DNA of 64,000 nt from Clostridia bacterium (GCA_017503325.1 JAFVTI010000038.1:1-64000), one strand, 5' to 3'; numbered from the stretch's first letter, positions 7,465-16,586 are shown. Program-made: numbers and translations. Notes: a model not told the origin generated them from the letters alone.

Positions 7465-8913
7465 ATGAAAAAAATTATGTCACTGATTCTGTTCTCTGCT
7501 CTTTGTCTTGGCTGCATGACCATGAGCATCTCTGCGGATTACACCGAAGAGGATCTGCTGGGCGCAAAGCTGCAGGGGCTGTTCTACCAGGAAAGTGATT
7601 TTCTCTACTCCGATCTGGCCGAGGATTACGAGGCCTGGTGGTGGGATGATTACGTGGAAGAGCTTGACAGCGTTGTCACGGCGGCTTACATCAACATGCG
7701 TGGATTTTCCATGTCCGCTGACGGCCGCTACGCCTATATGGGCACGCTCAACGGCGGCACGGGCATGAGAGGTGTGGTCGTGCTTGACACGCAGGTCGGC
7801 AAGATCACCGATATGTACTATTCCTATAATGAAGAAAATGCGCTTCCCGGCTCTCCCTTCTCTTATGCAAAGGGCATTGCAGCCGATGACCGCGGCTACG
7901 TTTACGTCGGCTTTGCTTATTCGGTCAACTACAACTACCTAAGCCTTGGCATTGCACAGCAGGGCGCAGACGGCAAGCTGACCGAGGTTGTGGAAATTCC
8001 CGTGTATCAGAATGATCTTGAGCCGGGTGACGAGGCGGGCACCAAGGTCGGCGTCAACGGCGTTGAGGTGGCCAAGGTGGGTGACAAATACCTGTGCTTC
8101 GTTATGTCCAACTATCAGCACGACGCACTTTACTGCTACGACGTGACCGATCCCGCAAATCCCGTGCTGTACAAGAGCTGGGGCATTGAGGGCGTGATCG
8201 ATTTCGCAGACCCCGATTGCACCATTGATCTTGACGGCAAGCATCTGGACGAGGGTCAATACATGGCCGTGGACTCTGACGGCACGGTCTGGCTGTGCGC
8301 TTCGCTTGTAGAAGGCGGCACGGGCGTAATCAAGATCGATCCCGCGGGCATCACTTGTCAGGCTTATATTGAATACAGCGGTGCTTACTGTATCGCACAC
8401 GAGGGAGATTTGCTGCTTGTAGGCTTAAAGGACGGCACTGCGGTTGACGTGCTCAACGACAGCACCTACGAAAAGATCGGCTCGATCGAGGTGCCGGATG
8501 CCGATCGCGTGACCCGTATTCAGATCGTGGGCGACACGCTGTACGTTTGCGGCGCGGGCAACGACTCCATGAGCTATAACTACATCTACGCAGCTCCGCT
8601 GAACGCCGATGCGCAGGCTGCATTTGACGCGCAGGTGGCTACGCTGAACGGCTACAGACAGGAGGATGATACCGGCGAAGAGACCGAAGAGGAAACCGAG
8701 CCCGGGGTCACCACCGAGGCAGAAACCGAAACACCCACCGAGCAAGTGCCCGAAGGGGCCACCGAGGCTCCTGCGACAAATGCTCCCGAAACCGAGGCTC
8801 CTGTGACCGAGCCCGAGGCAAAGGGCGGCTGCGGCAGCATCATCGGCAACGGCGCGATCCTTGCCCTGCTGGCCTTTGGCGCATGCGCCGTGGTAAAGAA
8901 AAAGAAGGATTGA
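7465..8913 (+). CDS. Secreted beta-propeller-like surface protein with GGCGS C-terminal signal
   Basis: 482 residues. A Sec signal peptide covers about 1-25. Residues about 60-390 carry repeated strands of the kind GxxYVxxG / VxxLDTxxGKI, read here as a YVTN/WD-type beta-propeller. A Thr/Glu/Pro-rich stalk follows (about 395-450, with ETEAPVTE-type repeats). The C terminus is tripartite: GGCGSIIGNG, a hydrophobic helix, then KKKKD. That layout copies LPXTG sorting signals but has Cys-Gly-Ser instead of LPXTG. It is monocistronic, with its own promoter and terminator. Ligand unknown. Confidence 0.75.
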   Translation: MKKIMSLILFSALCLGCMTMSISADYTEEDLLGAKLQGLFYQESDFLYSDLAEDYEAWWWDDYVEELDSVVTAAYINMRGFSMSADGRYAYMGTLNGGTGMRGVVVLDTQVGKITDMYYSYNEENALPGSPFSYAKGIAADDRGYVYVGFAYSVNYNYLSLGIAQQGADGKLTEVVEIPVYQNDLEPGDEAGTKVGVNGVEVAKVGDKYLCFVMSNYQHDALYCYDVTDPANPVLYKSWGIEGVIDFADPDCTIDLDGKHLDEGQYMAVDSDGTVWLCASLVEGGTGVIKIDPAGITCQAYIEYSGAYCIAHEGDLLLVGLKDGTAVDVLNDSTYEKIGSIEVPDADRVTRIQIVGDTLYVCGAGNDSMSYNYIYAAPLNADAQAAFDAQVATLNGYRQEDDTGEETEEETEPGVTTEAETETPTEQVPEGATEAPATNAPETEAPVTEPEAKGGCGSIIGNGAILALLAFGACAVVKKKKD

Positions 8914-8934
8914 CAAATTTCACGAAACCACAAT

Positions 8935-8962
8935 AAAAATCCCCGCTTCGGCGGGGATTTTT
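8935..8962 (+). terminator. Terminator after the beta-propeller gene
   Basis: CCCCGC-TTCG-GCGGGG stem extended by AAAAAT/ATTTTT pairing, with a UUCG tetraloop and a T-rich tail. Confidence 0.9.
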
Positions 8963-9041
8963 CATTTTTTAATGAATGATCAGAACAATTTGGCAAAAAT
9001 TGCGATGATATAAGTAGAGAGAAAAATATCTCACTTCCCTC

Positions 9042-9092
9042 TTGACAAATGCCGCATTTTGTTGTATGATTGTGTTAGTACAATAGTACAAT
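9042..9092 (+). promoter_or_regulatory. Promoter and operator of the GntR/ABC operon
   Basis: TTGACA (9042-9047), 17-bp spacer, TATGAT (9065-9070). Immediately downstream, at the expected start of transcription, two AGTACAA copies lie 9 bp apart (about 9077-9092). AGTAC-type dyads are typical operators of YtrA-subfamily GntR repressors, so autoregulation is likely. Confidence 0.65.
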
Positions 9093-9115
9093 TCAAGAAA
9101 CGGAGGGATGTAACC

Positions 9116-9481
9116 GTGAACGATATGATGCCGCATGCATCGGTTTCGCAGCAGCTGCTGCACAAATATCGCCTGGACATCATCGGCGGCAAATACCCGC
9201 CCGGCAGCCAATTCCCCACGGTGCGCGCGCTGGCCTATGAGGAGTCGGTCAACCCAAACACCATGCAAAAGGTGCTGACCCTGCTTGAGCAGGATGGGCT
9301 TGTGATCAGCCACGGCACCAAGGGACGCTTTGTCACCGAGGACACGGGCGTGATCGCCGCGATCAAGCTGCTCTTACAGACCGAATATCTGCGCCGCGCC
9401 CACGAGGCTGCGCTGGAGCTTGGCATTACCAAGCAGCAATTTATGCAATTTTTAGAGGAAAGCGAGGACAACGAGGCATGA
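9116..9481 (+). CDS. GntR-family (YtrA subfamily) transcriptional repressor
   Basis: 121 residues. The winged helix covers about 1-75 (PGSQFPTVRALAYEESVNPNTMQKVLTLLEQ). It is followed by only a short helical dimerisation tail, as in YtrA. GGAGG is 9 nt before the GTG at 9116; an upstream in-frame ATG at 9059 lies between the -35 and -10 elements and cannot be used. The stop overlaps the ATG of the ABC ATPase (ATGA). YtrA-type repressors control adjacent ABC transporters that respond to cell-envelope stress or antibiotics. Confidence 0.85.
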   Translation: MNDMMPHASVSQQLLHKYRLDIIGGKYPPGSQFPTVRALAYEESVNPNTMQKVLTLLEQDGLVISHGTKGRFVTEDTGVIAAIKLLLQTEYLRRAHEAALELGITKQQFMQFLEESEDNEA

Positions 9482-10194
9482 GCCAACCCATTTTGATTTG
9501 TGAAAAGCTATCCAAGAGCTATAAAAAAGGCGTCGTCGTGCTTGACGAGCTGGATTTTTGCGTTGAGCCCGGCAAGATCGTAGGATTGCTTGGCCCCAAC
9601 GGCTGCGGCAAGTCTACCCTGCTCAAGCTGATCTCGGGGCTTCTGACCCCCGACAGCGGCAGCATTACCGTCTGCGGGCAGGAGCGCAGCGAGCAGACCA
9701 ACGCGCACATCTCCTTCTTGCCGGAAAGACCTTATTTTTCGTCCGGCATGACGGTCAACGCCATGCTTGACTATTTTGAAGATTTTTACGAGGATTTTGA
9801 CCGCTCCCTGGCAACGGTCATGCTGAAAGATCTGGAGATCGATCCCGCCGCGCGCATGCGTACCCTTTCCAAGGGCACCAAGGAAAAGGTGCAGCTGATC
9901 TTAGTCATGGCGCGCCGCGCAAAGCTGTACCTCCTGGACGAGCCGATCGGCGGCGTTGACCCCGCGGCACGCGACTATATTCTCAAAACCATCATAGGAA
10001 ACTATAACCCCGAGGCTTCGGTCATTATCACCACGCATCTGATTGCGGACGTGGAGAGCGTATTGGACGATTTTGCCTTTGTTGACAAGGGAAAAATCGC
10101 CATGTACGGCAACGCCGATCAGACGCGCGAGCAGCACGGCACGAGCCTGGATGAGCTTTTCAGGGAGGTGTTCAGATGTTCAAGAAATGCTTAA
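9478..10194 (+). CDS. ABC transporter ATP-binding protein
   Basis: 238 residues. Walker A GPNGCGKST near 38-46, signature TLSKGTKEKVQ near 125 (the variant seen in the YtrB/BcrA group), Walker B LYLLDEPIGGVD near 146, and switch His ITTHLI near 184. It pairs with the ABC-2 permease whose start lies 19 nt inside its 3' end. Probably an exporter or stress-sensing transporter under GntR control. Confidence 0.9.
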   Translation: MSQPILICEKLSKSYKKGVVVLDELDFCVEPGKIVGLLGPNGCGKSTLLKLISGLLTPDSGSITVCGQERSEQTNAHISFLPERPYFSSGMTVNAMLDYFEDFYEDFDRSLATVMLKDLEIDPAARMRTLSKGTKEKVQLILVMARRAKLYLLDEPIGGVDPAARDYILKTIIGNYNPEASVIITTHLIADVESVLDDFAFVDKGKIAMYGNADQTREQHGTSLDELFREVFRCSRNA

Positions 10195-11087
10195 AATACG
10201 ATCTTGCCGCCACGCGTAAGATCTGGCTGATCGCGGCAGCCGTCATGCTGCTGCTCGCCATTGTGGGCGGCATCGGCATCAGCGGTATCCCGATTGCGAG
10301 CTTGTTGATGGAATCGCAAGCAGCATCCGGCCCGGATATGGGGCTGTTTGCGGCGGTTGCGCTGATGTTTGTGGGCGTCATTTCCTATATTGCCATCATT
10401 TATGCGGTGGCCATCTTTACGGGCGGCGTCAATATTCTGCTCTACGTGCGCTACTACCGCCACTTTTTCTCCGACCAGGGTTATCTGACCTTTACCCTGC
10501 CCGTCAAGCGCAGCACGCTGTTCTGGTCCAAGACGGTGTCGGGACTCATCTATATGCTGGCAACGCTTACAGTTAGCTTTGTCTCCATCCTTTGCGCAGG
10601 ACTTGGCTTTGTGACGCCCGCGCTGCTCAGCCCGCAGATCGCAGAGATCATGGGCATGAGCTTTCAGGGACTTTTTGCAGGGCTCAGCCTGCTTGACGCG
10701 CTGTACGGCCTTGTGCTGCTCGTTCTATTCCTGGTATTGGTCGTTGTCATCGAATTTGCATCCCTGATGCTGCAATATCTGATCATTACGCTTGCCGCGA
10801 CCCTGTTCCGCTCGCGCAAGGCGCTGGGCGTGATCGGTGTCTACGCAGGTATCGGTGCGGCGTCCATGATACTGTATTTCGTGACCTATTTTATCTGGGC
10901 GATCTACTTAGTGCTCACGATCGCCATGCTCGGCATGGGGCTTTTCGCGCTGTTTGCAGTCCCCGTGCTTGGCTGGCTTGGCATTTACTTGCTGATTCTG
11001 GTGCTGATCGCTGCTGCGCTGACGGCCGGTACAGTCTTTGCCAACTGCACCATGCAGCGCCTGGAGCGCAAGCTCAACTTATCTTAA
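10176..11087 (+). CDS. ABC-2 type membrane permease
   Basis: 303 residues with about six hydrophobic membrane segments and a short cytoplasmic N terminus (MFKKCLKYDLAAT). The loop FSDQGYLTFTLPVKRSTLFWSK after the second helix is typical of permeases encoded next to YtrB-like ATPases. GGGAGG precedes the start, which lies within the ATPase gene, so the pair is translationally coupled. Substrate unknown. Confidence 0.85.
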   Translation: MFKKCLKYDLAATRKIWLIAAAVMLLLAIVGGIGISGIPIASLLMESQAASGPDMGLFAAVALMFVGVISYIAIIYAVAIFTGGVNILLYVRYYRHFFSDQGYLTFTLPVKRSTLFWSKTVSGLIYMLATLTVSFVSILCAGLGFVTPALLSPQIAEIMGMSFQGLFAGLSLLDALYGLVLLVLFLVLVVVIEFASLMLQYLIITLAATLFRSRKALGVIGVYAGIGAASMILYFVTYFIWAIYLVLTIAMLGMGLFALFAVPVLGWLGIYLLILVLIAAALTAGTVFANCTMQRLERKLNLS

Positions 11088-11100
11088 CGGGAGGTGCAAT

Positions 11101-12117
11101 ATGAAACATGTTAAAAAGCTTTCGATATTCTTGCTTTGCATCTCGCTGATGCTTTCTCTCTCGCTCCCCGTGCTTGCGTCCGATGCCGAGACCGAGGCCG
11201 AGGAGGAGATCGAATGGAAAGTATCCGACGATCAGATGACCCTGACCGGCGGAGATACCGTCTATGAGCGCTACGAGCTCTATACCTTCGACCGCTTCAG
11301 ACCTCACGATTTTTATGAATACACCGGGCGCATCGAGACCGACAGCTCTTACGTGAATATAATCGGTCAGCCTGCAAGTGAGGTTGAGGGCGAAATGACC
11401 ATCAACCGCGACGTGGCGGTCATATTTGATTACTTCAGCGACATGGCTGATTTCCGCGTATACGTAACCGCCGAGGGCGCGGCTGCGCTGGATCAATTCG
11501 TACAGGGCAACTACGCAGCCTACGAGCTTGCCGAAAGCCGCTTTTACAGCGCACCCGTGGATGCGGACTTGATGGTAAGCCTTCAGAGCAGGACCTCCGA
11601 CACCATCGTGGAAGTCGCTGAGCTTGGCAATCTGTCCTATTACGACGTCTACGGCTACGATTCCACCATGACGTTCGTGCACGTGGTCGGCGTAGTATTT
11701 GACAATGATGGACAATACCTGTACGTGGATTACGAATGGCTTGACAACACCCACTTTGACGCAGACGGCAACCTCTCCTTCCGCAGCGGCAGCGTCCCCG
11801 TATACACGCTCAGCGAGGCAGAATCGGAGCAGATCGCAGCTGCGACCGAGCAAATGCAGCATTATTCCGTCAATCTGATCGAGGACGAGGTCGAGCCCCT
11901 GGATGCAACGATTGCCATGGTATTCTTCCTGCTGTTGGCCTCTCCCCTGCTCTATCTGCTGCCCATCGGTCTTATGGTGCTGGGTATTGTTTTAAGTCAT
12001 TCCAAAAAGGTTTCCAACAGAGCGCGTTGGAAGCTTGTCATACTGCTGGCAGCGATCTGGCTTGGATTGGCAATCCTTACAAGCGGCGTGCTGCTGATTC
12101 CCACGTTTTTCCTGTAA
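11101..12117 (+). CDS. Secreted protein with C-terminal membrane anchor, ABC operon
   Basis: 338 residues starting at the ATG preceded by GGGAGG. A signal peptide (about 1-24, ending VLASDA) is followed by an acidic extracellular domain (about 25-280) with many Tyr and Asp residues and no recognised motif. Two hydrophobic segments follow (about 285-310 and 317-336) with a basic SKKVSNRARWK turn between them. Being 13 nt behind the permease, it is probably an extracellular accessory of the transporter. Confidence 0.7.
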   Translation: MKHVKKLSIFLLCISLMLSLSLPVLASDAETEAEEEIEWKVSDDQMTLTGGDTVYERYELYTFDRFRPHDFYEYTGRIETDSSYVNIIGQPASEVEGEMTINRDVAVIFDYFSDMADFRVYVTAEGAAALDQFVQGNYAAYELAESRFYSAPVDADLMVSLQSRTSDTIVEVAELGNLSYYDVYGYDSTMTFVHVVGVVFDNDGQYLYVDYEWLDNTHFDADGNLSFRSGSVPVYTLSEAESEQIAAATEQMQHYSVNLIEDEVEPLDATIAMVFFLLLASPLLYLLPIGLMVLGIVLSHSKKVSNRARWKLVILLAAIWLGLAILTSGVLLIPTFFL

Positions 12118-12123
12118 CTTATC

Positions 12124-12726
12124 ATGAAGGAAAAGAGAATAACAAAGGGCTACGTCAGACCTTACAACGCAGTCAGTCTTTGGATAATCGTTTTGATCCC
12201 GCTCTTTCTTATGACGCTTTTATTCATTTACATGTTCTTTGCGCTTGGGAAGGTCGAACCGATCATAGCGATCATGTGGCTTTCATTCTGCGTGCTGTGC
12301 GTCGTGTCCTGGCTCATCATGCTGACTTTTGACAAAACCTCCATGCGCTATTGCATCGGCACGGACGCGGTGTACAGTCGCGACCTTGTGCGTAAGCATT
12401 GCATTTTGCGTGATGAACAGGTCAAGCAAATTGAGATTTGCATGTCGGTTGGTGACGTTCATCGATACAATCTGCATGCCAAAGCACCGCACATGATCTG
12501 CTCGGATCGCTTTTACGCGCACGACAATCGCATTTCGCTATCCTATCACCGCAAATCACAGGTCGTAGTGCGTATCACGCGCAAGAACTTCCCCCAAGTG
12601 CAAGAATACCTTTCGCGCATGGGGGTGTCGATAGAGTTTGATGATTACGACAGCATGATGCAAACGCTGCCATACGGGCATCTGCTGCAAAGACGCCGTA
12701 GTGATAGCACGTGGCAGCAGCAATAA
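12124..12726 (+). CDS. Membrane protein with PH-like cytoplasmic domain
   Basis: 200 residues. Two membrane helices (about 18-42 and 48-70) are followed by a soluble region with the alternating pattern of bacterial PH/YdbS-like domains (RYCIGTDAVYSRD...). That assignment is tentative. No clear ribosome-binding site precedes the ATG, six bases after the preceding stop, so translation may depend on coupling. Function unknown. Confidence 0.6.
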   Translation: MKEKRITKGYVRPYNAVSLWIIVLIPLFLMTLLFIYMFFALGKVEPIIAIMWLSFCVLCVVSWLIMLTFDKTSMRYCIGTDAVYSRDLVRKHCILRDEQVKQIEICMSVGDVHRYNLHAKAPHMICSDRFYAHDNRISLSYHRKSQVVVRITRKNFPQVQEYLSRMGVSIEFDDYDSMMQTLPYGHLLQRRRSDSTWQQQ

Positions 12727-12742
12727 ACTTTAGGAGATTCAT

Positions 12743-13204
12743 ATGAAACGATATTGGATTATCGGCCTGATTCTGGCCATGTGCCTGGGGCTTGCGGCCT
12801 GCGGGCAGATTGAGGACACCAACGGCGAACAGGATTATTCGCTTGCCACCATCACCGAGGAGCAGCTGGTCAAGGGCACAAACAGCAGCAGCAAGGTCGG
12901 CTTTCTGCACACGCAGATCAACGACTCGCACACCTTCAAGGTAAACAAATTCTCGGGCGTTGAGGCAATCGAGAGCGTTCGCGCAACCGAGAACACCAAA
13001 AGCATTACCTTCTTGGTAGAATGCACGCGCAAGAGCGGAAACTTGTACGTTTACGTGCGCTGCGACGGTCAGATCGTGGGAGATTTTGAGATCGGAGCAA
13101 GAGACGATCTCGTCTTAGAGAACCCCGCGCCCGGCAAATACGAGCTTTGCGTTGCAGGTGAGAGCGCAAGCTACGAGCTGAGCGTGACGATTACAATCCA
13201 TTAA
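12743..13204 (+). CDS. Small lipoprotein
   Basis: 153 residues. A type II signal peptide ends in the lipobox LAAC near residue 20. The mature part, about 130 aa, is beta-rich and has no recognised domain. AGGAG precedes the start, and the gene follows 16 nt after its neighbour. It is the last member of the GntR/ABC operon, suggesting a surface-exposed component of the same envelope-response system. Confidence 0.7.
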   Translation: MKRYWIIGLILAMCLGLAACGQIEDTNGEQDYSLATITEEQLVKGTNSSSKVGFLHTQINDSHTFKVNKFSGVEAIESVRATENTKSITFLVECTRKSGNLYVYVRCDGQIVGDFEIGARDDLVLENPAPGKYELCVAGESASYELSVTITIH

Positions 13205-13213
13205 AATAAAGCA

Positions 13214-13320
13214 CAGCCCGATAGGGCTGGTGAATTAGCGAAGAAAAGAGAGAGTAATGCGAATATGATTTCGCAAAGCTCTCTCTTTGTTATATGAGTG
13301 ATACTCCAAGCGGAGCATCA
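13214..13320. terminator. Cluster of three hairpins after the ABC operon
   Basis: CAGCCC-GATA-GGGCTG (13214-13229); a larger stem AAAGAGAGAG (13245-13254) and CTCTCTCTTT (13279-13288) with inner TGCGAA/TTCGCA; and TGATACTCC-AAGC-GGAGCATCA (13299-13320). None has a long T run, but their position between convergent genes suggests bidirectional termination. Confidence 0.5.
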
Positions 13321-13350
13321 CTCCATCGACTCAGCCCTTTACCATATTTA

Positions 13351-14358
13351 TTACGTTCTGCTCTTGCCATAGAATCGGAAATAGAACCAGATCACCAACA
13401 CGAAGATCAGCACCGCAAGCACGCACAGCGTAACCATGACCACGACCGTGCAGCGCGTGCACAGTGCATTCTCGGTCATGCTGCCGCAGAACAGGCATTT
13501 TTGCCGCTGCGGCGGCTGATTACTTGGCAAGTGCTCACTCTCGCGCTCGCTTTCCGTCTCCGTCAGGTCTGTTTCAACGGTGGTTTCGGTCTCTGTACTT
13601 GTGTCAATCTGCTCCCACTTGGCGTACAAGCGCATGTTTCCCTGCACCGTATCCGCATCAAAATCCCAGGCCTCGGTCAGAAAAATATCTGTATACCAGC
13701 CCGCAAAGCGCATGCCCTCGCGCTCGGGGTCGGGCGGACGCGTCACCTTTTCGCCAAACACGACCGATTGCGCGCCTACTTGTGTGCCGCCGTTGGATTC
13801 AAACCTGACAAGGCAATCGGAATTCAGAACCACGGTCAGCTGATTGGAGCTGTCGGGGTATCCCTCGCCCTGTCCCGGGGCAGATACGCTGTGATCCTGG
13901 TTGGTGATGGTGGTCACGCCCTGCGTGCCGATCACACGAAGCTGAAAGCTGCCCACAAATGTTCGTGCTTGCCATTCTTCCCCACCGGACAAGGAAAGAT
14001 AATTGATGTAGAGCTCGCGAAAGCCGCCCTCTCTTGCAATGTCCTTGCTCTGCACGCCCTCGCGCAAATGCACGCTGTCCTCTACCAGCTCAAAGAATGA
14101 GCCGTCATAGCGCAGCTCGCTTTGCATGGCATACATGGTAAAGGGAGCGTCCTCGTCCGTGCGGATCAGATACAGCGTCACCGTGATCACGTCACCCACG
14201 TCAAGCTCCACGGCATCCTCACCGTCCACCGTGATCTCATAGTAAAACTCGGGATTTTCCTCTGCACTCACGAGCAGAGAAAGCACACAGCATGCCAACA
14301 TAAGCGTCAAAAGCAGAACAATGCTTTGTTTTGCGTTCATATGTATCTGTTTATACAT
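13351..14358 (-). CDS. Secreted protein with cohesin-like and InlB repeats plus zinc ribbon/TM tail
   Basis: 335 residues. A signal peptide (about 7-32) precedes a beta-sandwich region (about 35-185) that looks like a cohesin domain (VGDVITVTLYLIRTDEDAP). Then comes a Listeria-Bacteroides InlB-type repeat (about 190-255, RFESNGGTQ to GWYTDIF to LYAKW). A Thr/Glu-rich linker leads to CLFCG-x-CTRC, a possible zinc ribbon, and a final membrane helix. The ATG at 14358 overlaps the previous stop by 8 nt; a second ATG six codons later is possible. Neither has a strong ribosome-binding site, so coupling to the upstream dockerin gene is likely. Confidence 0.65.
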   Translation of the reverse strand: MYKQIHMNAKQSIVLLLTLMLACCVLSLLVSAEENPEFYYEITVDGEDAVELDVGDVITVTLYLIRTDEDAPFTMYAMQSELRYDGSFFELVEDSVHLREGVQSKDIAREGGFRELYINYLSLSGGEEWQARTFVGSFQLRVIGTQGVTTITNQDHSVSAPGQGEGYPDSSNQLTVVLNSDCLVRFESNGGTQVGAQSVVFGEKVTRPPDPEREGMRFAGWYTDIFLTEAWDFDADTVQGNMRLYAKWEQIDTSTETETTVETDLTETESERESEHLPSNQPPQRQKCLFCGSMTENALCTRCTVVVMVTLCVLAVLIFVLVIWFYFRFYGKSRT

Positions 14359-16474
14359 TTTTCTGCTTGATCAGCGCAACGATCTCGGCAGCGTCATTCA
14401 TGTCAACCTTGCCGTCACCGTTCATGTCCGCACGCAGGAATTTTTCAACCGTGACCGCTGCGTCAAAATCAACGTACGCAGCATTGTACATGTTCCAGAC
14501 CAGCTGCGCGTCGTTTGCGTCAAGGCCGGAGGAACCGTTGACGTTTCCGTCATAGTTGATCTCTTTTGAATCACTGCCTGCAAGACCGATCTCGGCACGC
14601 GCTGCCGCCTCGGTCAGCGGTGCGTTGGCATCCGTGATGACCAGATACACCTGTGCGTCGTACTTTTCGGAACAGAACATGGCAAGGGAGTCATACGTGT
14701 AATCCAATTCACCCGTGACCTTGACCAGATACATGCTGCGGCCTTGGTCGAGTGCAAGATATTCGGACACAGATACACGAACAGAGTTCTGATCAAACAC
14801 CTTTTCCACGCTGACCGTGACCTTGCCGTTGATGCCGATGATGGCAAACTTGCCGTCATCGCTCCACTTGTTGATCACGACCTCCGCACCGTCACCGATC
14901 TTATACTTGACCGTGTAGGTATAGTTGGGATTGGCATCCAAGGTCAGCGTTGCAGTATAGTTCTGGTCTTTGCCTACAACCTTGTGATCTATGGTCAATT
15001 CAGGGCAATTGAGCGGCATTTCAACGGCGTATTGATCCGCAGAAACGGCGGTCTTTCTGGTCATGACGGTTATATTTCCCGTGATATGCTGCCCTTTGAT
15101 GGTATATACTTTGCCGTTGGGCGTGCAAGGCACGACCGTGCCGTCATCGTACAGAATAGACACGACCTCATAATGCATGCCGTCCGCGGTGGATGCATCC
15201 ACATCTTCCTTGAGCGTAAAGGTGAAATCCGTGCCGTAGGGGGCGGACACAGGGCTTGTTTCCACGCCTACAAGATGCGAAGGATCGGTAAAGGCAATGG
15301 AATACTGCTTAGCCACTCTGCCTTCGGTGTTTTCGAATACTTCTACGTCCGAGGTCACGTTCTGAATGGTCCAGGTGTTGTTTTCATGATCAATGAGCGC
15401 ATACGGTTCTGCGCTCAAATCATACGTATAATGCACGTTTTCTGCCGCAAAGGTAAAGCTTTGGCCGTATGCCACCGTATCATCGCCCGAAACAGAAAAA
15501 AAGCCCTCGGGCAATTGCACGTGCAGATCGGCAGGTGTGATAGTGATTTGCGCGGTCGCGTCCGTCAGAGCTGCAGCCGTCAGATTCTGCCCCGCTGCCG
15601 CTGCGGCCTTGCTGAAGGCTGCGCTTTCAAGCCGCACAACGGCAGCTCCGCTTGCGGTATTCTCTGCCAAAGCGTTGACCGTAAAAGTCAGCGTATATGC
15701 CTTGGCTGCGCTCTCTGCGCTCATGGTGCAGGACTTACCGTAGTCAATGATCTCAAGTGTCCCGTTCGTGTTGTCATGATCAAAGCTGACATATCCGTCC
15801 TCGACTGCAGCAGAACCCTTTACAAAGGTAAGCCCCTCGAAAGCAAGACTGAGCTGAGAGGAGGCAAAGCTCGGTTCGCTGCCGCCTACTAAAACGTCCA
15901 CGCTGACCGTGTCGCCAACCTTGGCAGAAGCAAGATCGGATCGCAGTGCGGCGGTGTATGCAGAATCGGAAGATGCGGGACGCGTCACCGTGATAGTGGC
16001 GGTATACTCGCTGTCATATTCATAATCATTTGTTTCCATCATAACGTCATACATACTAAGAACAACAGAATAATCATCCGGCTTAGTGTCTGCAGGGATA
16101 AGATAGGTCGCTGTCAGAATAGGAGCGTTAGCATCAACTTCATTCATTACCTCATAGTCACTGTAGTGGAAGCCTCCGGTTTCTGAATCTGTCTCACCCA
16201 TACTTTCCAAAGCATCCGAAAAGCACAGATCTATCAATCTGATGCCTTCATTGCCGGCTTCCAGAGAAAAAGCCCCATCCAATGAATAATAAATATTCGG
16301 AACAGTTCCGTAAAAAACGATTTCCACCGTTTGGTCTTGAATTCCATCCATCTCAACAGTCGCACCTTCCAGCACAAACGAATCGCTTTCAACTGCAAAT
16401 ACTGTACCGCAAAGCACGGAGATAAAAATTGAGAGGGCAAGAATCACAGATAGAACAATAACAGTCCTTTTCAT
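14351..16474 (-). CDS. Secreted cohesin-like protein with C-terminal dockerin
   Basis: 707 residues. A signal peptide spans about 1-27. A cohesin-like beta-sandwich (about 175-310) starts with LASAKVGDTVSVDVLVGG. Several beta-rich domains follow (about 315-600), repetitive in aromatic and Gly residues. The C terminus (about 640-705) has two EF-hand-like dockerin repeats: YDGNVNGSSGLDANDA and DMNGDGKVDMNDAAEIV. Dockerins bind Ca2+ and dock onto cohesins of partner proteins. AGGA precedes the ATG, and a TTGTAA/TATAAT promoter lies at 16558-16586. Forms an operon with the downstream cohesin-like gene. Confidence 0.75.
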   Translation of the reverse strand: MKRTVIVLSVILALSIFISVLCGTVFAVESDSFVLEGATVEMDGIQDQTVEIVFYGTVPNIYYSLDGAFSLEAGNEGIRLIDLCFSDALESMGETDSETGGFHYSDYEVMNEVDANAPILTATYLIPADTKPDDYSVVLSMYDVMMETNDYEYDSEYTATITVTRPASSDSAYTAALRSDLASAKVGDTVSVDVLVGGSEPSFASSQLSLAFEGLTFVKGSAAVEDGYVSFDHDNTNGTLEIIDYGKSCTMSAESAAKAYTLTFTVNALAENTASGAAVVRLESAAFSKAAAAAGQNLTAAALTDATAQITITPADLHVQLPEGFFSVSGDDTVAYGQSFTFAAENVHYTYDLSAEPYALIDHENNTWTIQNVTSDVEVFENTEGRVAKQYSIAFTDPSHLVGVETSPVSAPYGTDFTFTLKEDVDASTADGMHYEVVSILYDDGTVVPCTPNGKVYTIKGQHITGNITVMTRKTAVSADQYAVEMPLNCPELTIDHKVVGKDQNYTATLTLDANPNYTYTVKYKIGDGAEVVINKWSDDGKFAIIGINGKVTVSVEKVFDQNSVRVSVSEYLALDQGRSMYLVKVTGELDYTYDSLAMFCSEKYDAQVYLVITDANAPLTEAAARAEIGLAGSDSKEINYDGNVNGSSGLDANDAQLVWNMYNAAYVDFDAAVTVEKFLRADMNGDGKVDMNDAAEIVALIKQKNV

Positions 16475-16557
16475 ATTGATGTCCTTTCAAACCATGAAAT
16501 ATTTTACTCCCGGATTTTTCACACATTTTGGCATGAAACATCCAAAAGTATACGCTC

Positions 16558-16586
16558 ATTATACAATATTCACGTTATTTTTACAA
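16558..16586 (-). promoter_or_regulatory. Promoter of the cohesin/dockerin operon
   Basis: -35 TTGTAA (16586-16581), 17-bp spacer, -10 TATAAT (16563-16558) on the minus strand. Confidence 0.65.

Noticed and set aside
14744-15892. A 382-residue plus-strand frame within the dockerin gene
   Set aside because: Antisense to a secreted protein with signal peptide and dockerin; no ribosome-binding site and no recognisable domain.
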